A stretch of 8,853 nt of DNA from Gammaproteobacteria bacterium (lineage in GTDB: Bacteria; Pseudomonadota; Gammaproteobacteria; DSM-16500), in the NCBI GenBank assembly GCA_004322325.1, contig SCTP01000067.1, forward strand, positions 1 to 8,853, read 5' to 3'. Shown one piece after another: positions 6,416 through 8,853 of this stretch. A program made the position numbers and the translations under genes. Position 1 is the first letter of the stretch. Each line of letters starts with the position of its first letter. The notes under the pieces were generated by a model. The model ran no database searches, was not told the origin of the DNA, and worked only from the letters and a program-made list of their open reading frames with translations.

Positions 6416-6716
6416 GGCTAACTCCATTAGTATCTTCATCATTTACCCACGCGTATACGATGATTTTGCTTTCAAGATGAAATCTAAAGAACAATCGGTA
6501 TTGTTGAAAGAACTTTGCTCGAAACCAATGTTTATTATCATCACCTAATGTTATTCCTTGTCGATATTCCAGTAAAGTGGGATTTTGAGGAATTTTTTCA
6601 AAAATAAGTTTTGTAATAGCGGCCAATCGTTTTGTGGAATTTTTTTGCTTGTAATGCATAGGATCTTTTGTGCGAATTTTTTCAACTTCTATTAATAATT
6701 CCTCGCAAGGAGGAGG
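6408..6716 (-). pseudogene. YhaV-type toxin remnant, truncated at both ends
   Basis: The frame contains the conserved core of YhaV, a type II toxin RNase: EVEKIRTKDP, KRLAAITKLIFEKIP, EYRQGITLG, the stretch KHWFRAKFFQQYRLFFRF, and KIIVYAWVNDEDT. The match stops after NDEDT, where YhaV normally continues for some 30-40 residues (a GSK..AY.VF..ML..G.PP type tail); instead six residues and a stop follow, overlapping the phhB start. At the 5' side the similarity continues above the first ATG (6659) to about 6707, but a stop at 6717-6719 ends the frame and the usual N-terminal 25-30 residues are missing. There is no ribosome site before ATG 6659, and no PrlF/SohA antitoxin gene adjoins it. The reading frame inside the core is intact, so the loss is recent or the fragment is tolerated. 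A functional short protein is unlikely. Confidence 0.82.
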
Positions 6717-6752
6717 TTAAAAATTTTAAAAATCATTAAGTTAGAAGATTTA

Positions 6753-6782
6753 AGAATAACTTGACTAAGTCCGATTAGTCAA
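6753..6782 (-). promoter_or_regulatory. Possible minus-strand promoter from the vapBC operator toward phhB
   Basis: Because the vapBC operator is palindromic, the minus strand also carries TTGACT (6782-6777). With an 18-base spacer it faces TATTCT (6758-6753), a 4/6 match to the -10 consensus. It would transcribe the YhaV remnant and then phhB. This is weak by itself. Confidence 0.25.
6761..6782. promoter_or_regulatory. Palindromic operator for VapBC autoregulation
   Basis: TTGACTAA, 6 bases, TTAGTCAA is a perfect 8-bp inverted repeat that overlaps the -35 and fills the spacer up to the -10. Type II antitoxins with their toxins repress their own operon from such sites; a protein bound here would block RNA polymerase. 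The assignment follows from symmetry and position. Confidence 0.7.
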
Positions 6783-6789
6783 CTATAGT
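6761..6789 (+). promoter_or_regulatory. vapBC promoter
   Basis: TTGACT (6761-6766) and TATAGT (6784-6789) are exactly 17 bases apart. Transcription would start near 6796, about 23 bases before the antitoxin ATG. The ribosome site GGAG (6808-6811) is 7 bases before the start codon. Confidence 0.75.
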
Positions 6790-6818
6790 AATGGTATAGA
6801 ATCTATTGGAGATTTTCC

Positions 6819-7058
6819 ATGTTAGTTAACATCCATGATGCTAAAACTCATTTTTCCAAGTTCATCAATCAAGCTTTAAAAGGAGATGAAATTATTATTG
6901 CCAGAGGCGGCAAGCCTCTCGTTCGCCTGGTGCCTTACACAGAAGAAACAGCAATACGCCGAGGAGGACAATTTAGAGGCCTCATTCATATTAGTGATGA
7001 TTTTAATGCGCCTTTGCCGGAAGAAATCCTTAAGCACTTTTATGGAGACGAGAAGTAG
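6819..7058 (+). CDS. vapB: Phd/YefM-family antitoxin paired with a PIN toxin
   Basis: This 79-residue antitoxin has the Phd/YefM DNA-binding N-terminus (VNIHDAKTHFSKFINQALKG, 3-22, then EIIIARGGKPLVRLVPY, 24-40), which dimerises and binds the palindrome just upstream. The C-terminal half (about 45-79, FRGLIHISDDFNAPLPEEILKHF) is the usual toxin-neutralising tail with DDFNAPLPEE. It ends one base before the toxin start, so the two are translationally coupled. It should be labile and in excess of the toxin. The family assignment is firm; calling it vapB rests on its PIN partner. Confidence 0.93.
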   Translation: MLVNIHDAKTHFSKFINQALKGDEIIIARGGKPLVRLVPYTEETAIRRGGQFRGLIHISDDFNAPLPEEILKHFYGDEK

Positions 7059-7059
7059 G

Positions 7060-7437
7060 ATGCAATATTTACTCGATACTCATGTCATACTGTGGTGGTT
7101 CACTACGCCGGAAAAAATCAATGCTAAAACTCATCATATTATTAGAGATAAATCCAACAATATCTTTCTTAGTAGCGCCTCATTTTGGGAGATGGCCATC
7201 AAGAAAAGTCTGGGACGTCTCACACTGCCTCATAATTTGATAGAAACTGCAGCAGCAGAGGGTTTTAAAATATTACCCATTATGCCTGAAGAAGGCTTGG
7301 GAGTGGCTGATTTGCCTTTATTGCATGCAGACCCTTTTGATCGTTTATTAATAATACAAGCAAAATTGCACGATCTTATCATTATTACCAACGATTCAAA
7401 AATGGAAGAATATCCTGTTGTGATATTGAAAGCTTGA
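7060..7437 (+). CDS. vapC: PIN-domain toxin ribonuclease, VapC family
   Basis: The 125-residue PIN protein is a predicted Mg2+-dependent endoribonuclease whose activity is held by the adjacent antitoxin. Acidic active-site residues are in place: D6 in LLDTHV, E44 in SFWEMAIKKSLGRL, D91 and D94 in HADPFDRLLIIQA, and D112 in IITND. The gene appears complete and functional. I start it at 7060, one base after the antitoxin stop; the open frame continues upstream but there it only shadows the antitoxin gene. It ends 4 bases before the stop of the convergent oxidoreductase gene, with no terminator visible between them. Target RNA cannot be predicted from sequence. Confidence 0.93.
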   Translation: MQYLLDTHVILWWFTTPEKINAKTHHIIRDKSNNIFLSSASFWEMAIKKSLGRLTLPHNLIETAAAEGFKILPIMPEEGLGVADLPLLHADPFDRLLIIQAKLHDLIIITNDSKMEEYPVVILKA

Positions 7438-7441
7438 TTTC

Positions 7442-8853
7442 TTAAACCCGAGGCACATCATACGCCTTAAACACATGCTCCACCCACCATTGACTCATCT
7501 GCTCCAACAACTGATTCTGCATCTGTCGTGCATCCATATGATCAATATCAATAATCTCCAACGGCTGATCTTGCCACGAACAAGCAAACACGGCTTTCGT
7601 CCGCTGCCCTGTTTCGGGATCAATTTGCCATTGTAGACATTGCGCACAGACGCCTTTCAACATACATTGCATATTGCCATAAACGGAAGCAAAAACTTTG
7701 GGGTCTTTCACCAAATGTTCTTTAAGCACTGTTTTGCGCGCCGCTTGAAATTGCCGTAATAATTCCGTATCGCCGATAAGATAAATTCTATCAATATCAA
7801 TTAATGGAATAGACTTGGCATGATTTATCAAAGTCGCAATCACATCATCGCCTGTGAGCGAAATAATCTTATCAGCTATTTTTTCTAGCTGTTCTTGGCA
7901 ATAAACTTCTTCTTTATTTCCTAAGTATAAATAAATAACACGATTCCCCATCGCACGCATTTCAGCACCATAACTACGCACAAAAGCAAAACTAGTCTGA
8001 TTACCAATGATTAATACCGTTTCATGCTCACTCGGAATTTTCGCGCGTACACCAGCGGGTCCCATGAGCGAGACAGGTTCACCCGGTTTTAATGTGGCAC
8101 ACAATTTAGCAGTAGCACTATTTTCCATCACGATGAAATTTAAGTTGCCATTAGCGCTATCACATTCCGCTGTCACCAAGGCCAACGGTTCCATTTGTAA
8201 TAACGTATGATCGATACGCGGTGCGTAAGTTTCAAAATTCTGCAAACGATAAAATTGCCCTGGTTTGAAACGTTTTGCTGCAAGCGGAGCATGAATGGTT
8301 AATTCAACAATATTATCTGTCTTACGCGAAACTTTAGTTACATGCGCCGTAAATAAATAATGAATACGCGCAGCAAATTGCTGATATTCTTGCTCATCAC
8401 CGCGTTGGTGAATTTTATCTCCTAACACAGCAAGTATTTTCGGATACGTCCGCATGCCAGACGCGATCGCCTTCACCACATTACCATGGAATACAGGATG
8501 CGTATCACCAATCAAACTCACGCGTCGATGCTCTTTATGATACGACGTAAACGGCCCAAACGCAGGATCTTTGCAATGCTCCACACCATGCGCAACGGAT
8601 AATTCACCATCAATATCTTCATAATGTTGATATTGCAGATTCAATCGATTAAATGTCCCGCGATGTTCAAATTCATACGCTGTATTTGGCTGTGTTCCTG
8701 TGGCCACTAAAATAGAACGTGCTGGCAAGCGCACCTCTTCATTGCGCACGCGTTGATGGCAAATAAGCGTTTCTGCATGGCCATATTCATTAAGCTCAAC
8801 CGCAGCAGGTTCTAACCCTTCGAGATAATAAATACCTTCTTCTAACGCTTTCT
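7442..8853 (-). CDS. Multidomain flavin oxidoreductase: GltD-like part fused to a PyrK/FNR-like part, N-terminus outside the window
   Basis: The frame is open from the window edge to the stop at 7442, 469 visible residues; the GTG at 8749 is internal, because coding continues before it (GIYYLEGLEPAAVELNEYGH). The first part ends a GltD-type NAD(P)/FAD fold: SILVATGTQPNTAYE (46-60) is the ATG-type flavin motif, and VSLIGDTHPVFHGNVVKAIASG (111-132) the second flavin-binding region. About residues 160-385 are an NAD-binding ferredoxin-reductase fold: FKPGQFYRL (195-203), LKPGEPVSLMGPAG (254-267), VLIIGNQTSF (279-288). The end has C396, C402, C405 and C424 (C-x5-C-x2-C-x18-C), reminiscent of the [2Fe-2S] site of PyrK. 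It could shuttle electrons between NAD(P)H, flavin and an Fe-S centre. The partner and substrate are unknown. Confidence 0.85.
   Translation of the reverse strand, partial: KALEEGIYYLEGLEPAAVELNEYGHAETLICHQRVRNEEVRLPARSILVATGTQPNTAYEFEHRGTFNRLNLQYQHYEDIDGELSVAHGVEHCKDPAFGPFTSYHKEHRRVSLIGDTHPVFHGNVVKAIASGMRTYPKILAVLGDKIHQRGDEQEYQQFAARIHYLFTAHVTKVSRKTDNIVELTIHAPLAAKRFKPGQFYRLQNFETYAPRIDHTLLQMEPLALVTAECDSANGNLNFIVMENSATAKLCATLKPGEPVSLMGPAGVRAKIPSEHETVLIIGNQTSFAFVRSYGAEMRAMGNRVIYLYLGNKEEVYCQEQLEKIADKIISLTGDDVIATLINHAKSIPLIDIDRIYLIGDTELLRQFQAARKTVLKEHLVKDPKVFASVYGNMQCMLKGVCAQCLQWQIDPETGQRTKAVFACSWQDQPLEIIDIDHMDARQMQNQLLEQMSQWWVEHVFKAYDVPRV

Noticed and set aside
6701..6720. Purine-rich AAGGAGGAGG on the plus strand as a ribosome site of a small gene
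   Set aside because: No start codon followed by a plausible frame occurs at a suitable distance; the bases belong to the antisense of the YhaV remnant edge.
6886..7059. Upstream extension of the PIN toxin frame
   Set aside because: The added residues overlap the antitoxin in another frame and precede the typical MQYLLDTHV start; the ATG at 7060 is the natural one.
8007..8210. Plus-strand open frame of 67 codons
   Set aside because: It lies antisense inside the oxidoreductase gene, has no ribosome site and no recognisable product.

Overview
The window looks like chromosomal DNA from a gammaproteobacterium of moderately low GC content. Several hints point toward the Legionellales (a Coxiella, Legionella or Aquicella-like host), but no single gene proves this. 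The hints are the PBP2 style, a PagL-type lipid A enzyme, and an unrecognised basic repeat protein with effector-like features and a PmrA-box-like promoter. The placement is inference.

Left part, minus strand (1-4205): five tightly packed genes that read lemA > htpX > hemH > pagL-like > mrdA, with gaps of only 3-16 bases, so very probably one operon. They cover membrane-protein quality control (LemA, HtpX), the last step of haem synthesis (HemH), lipid A deacylation (PagL family) and cell-wall elongation (PBP2, cut off by the window edge just after its active-site serine). The theme is envelope maintenance.

Middle part, plus strand (4206-6016): a 67-bp divergent promoter region with a symmetric -10 separates lemA from a class I SAM-dependent O-methyltransferase. 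A 320-residue protein that I do not recognise follows. It has its own good promoter, a 23-bp dyad between -35 and -10, four degenerate ~35-residue repeats, a KKRKK cluster and a C-terminus like that of Dot/Icm substrates. This is the most novel-looking item in the window.

Right part (6022-7437): a strong hairpin terminator, the pterin carbinolamine dehydratase gene phhB on the minus strand, a YhaV toxin remnant truncated at both ends whose tail overlaps the phhB start, and then an intact Phd/PIN toxin-antitoxin pair (vapBC) with a textbook palindromic operator. This is a small accessory island of toxin-antitoxin modules between housekeeping genes.

Right edge, minus strand (7442-8853): the C-terminal part of a large multidomain flavin oxidoreductase. 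A GltD-like pyridine-nucleotide/FAD portion is fused to a PyrK/ferredoxin-NADP reductase-like portion with a C-terminal four-cysteine cluster. Its N-terminus lies outside the window.

No tRNA, rRNA, CRISPR array or complete insertion sequence was seen.
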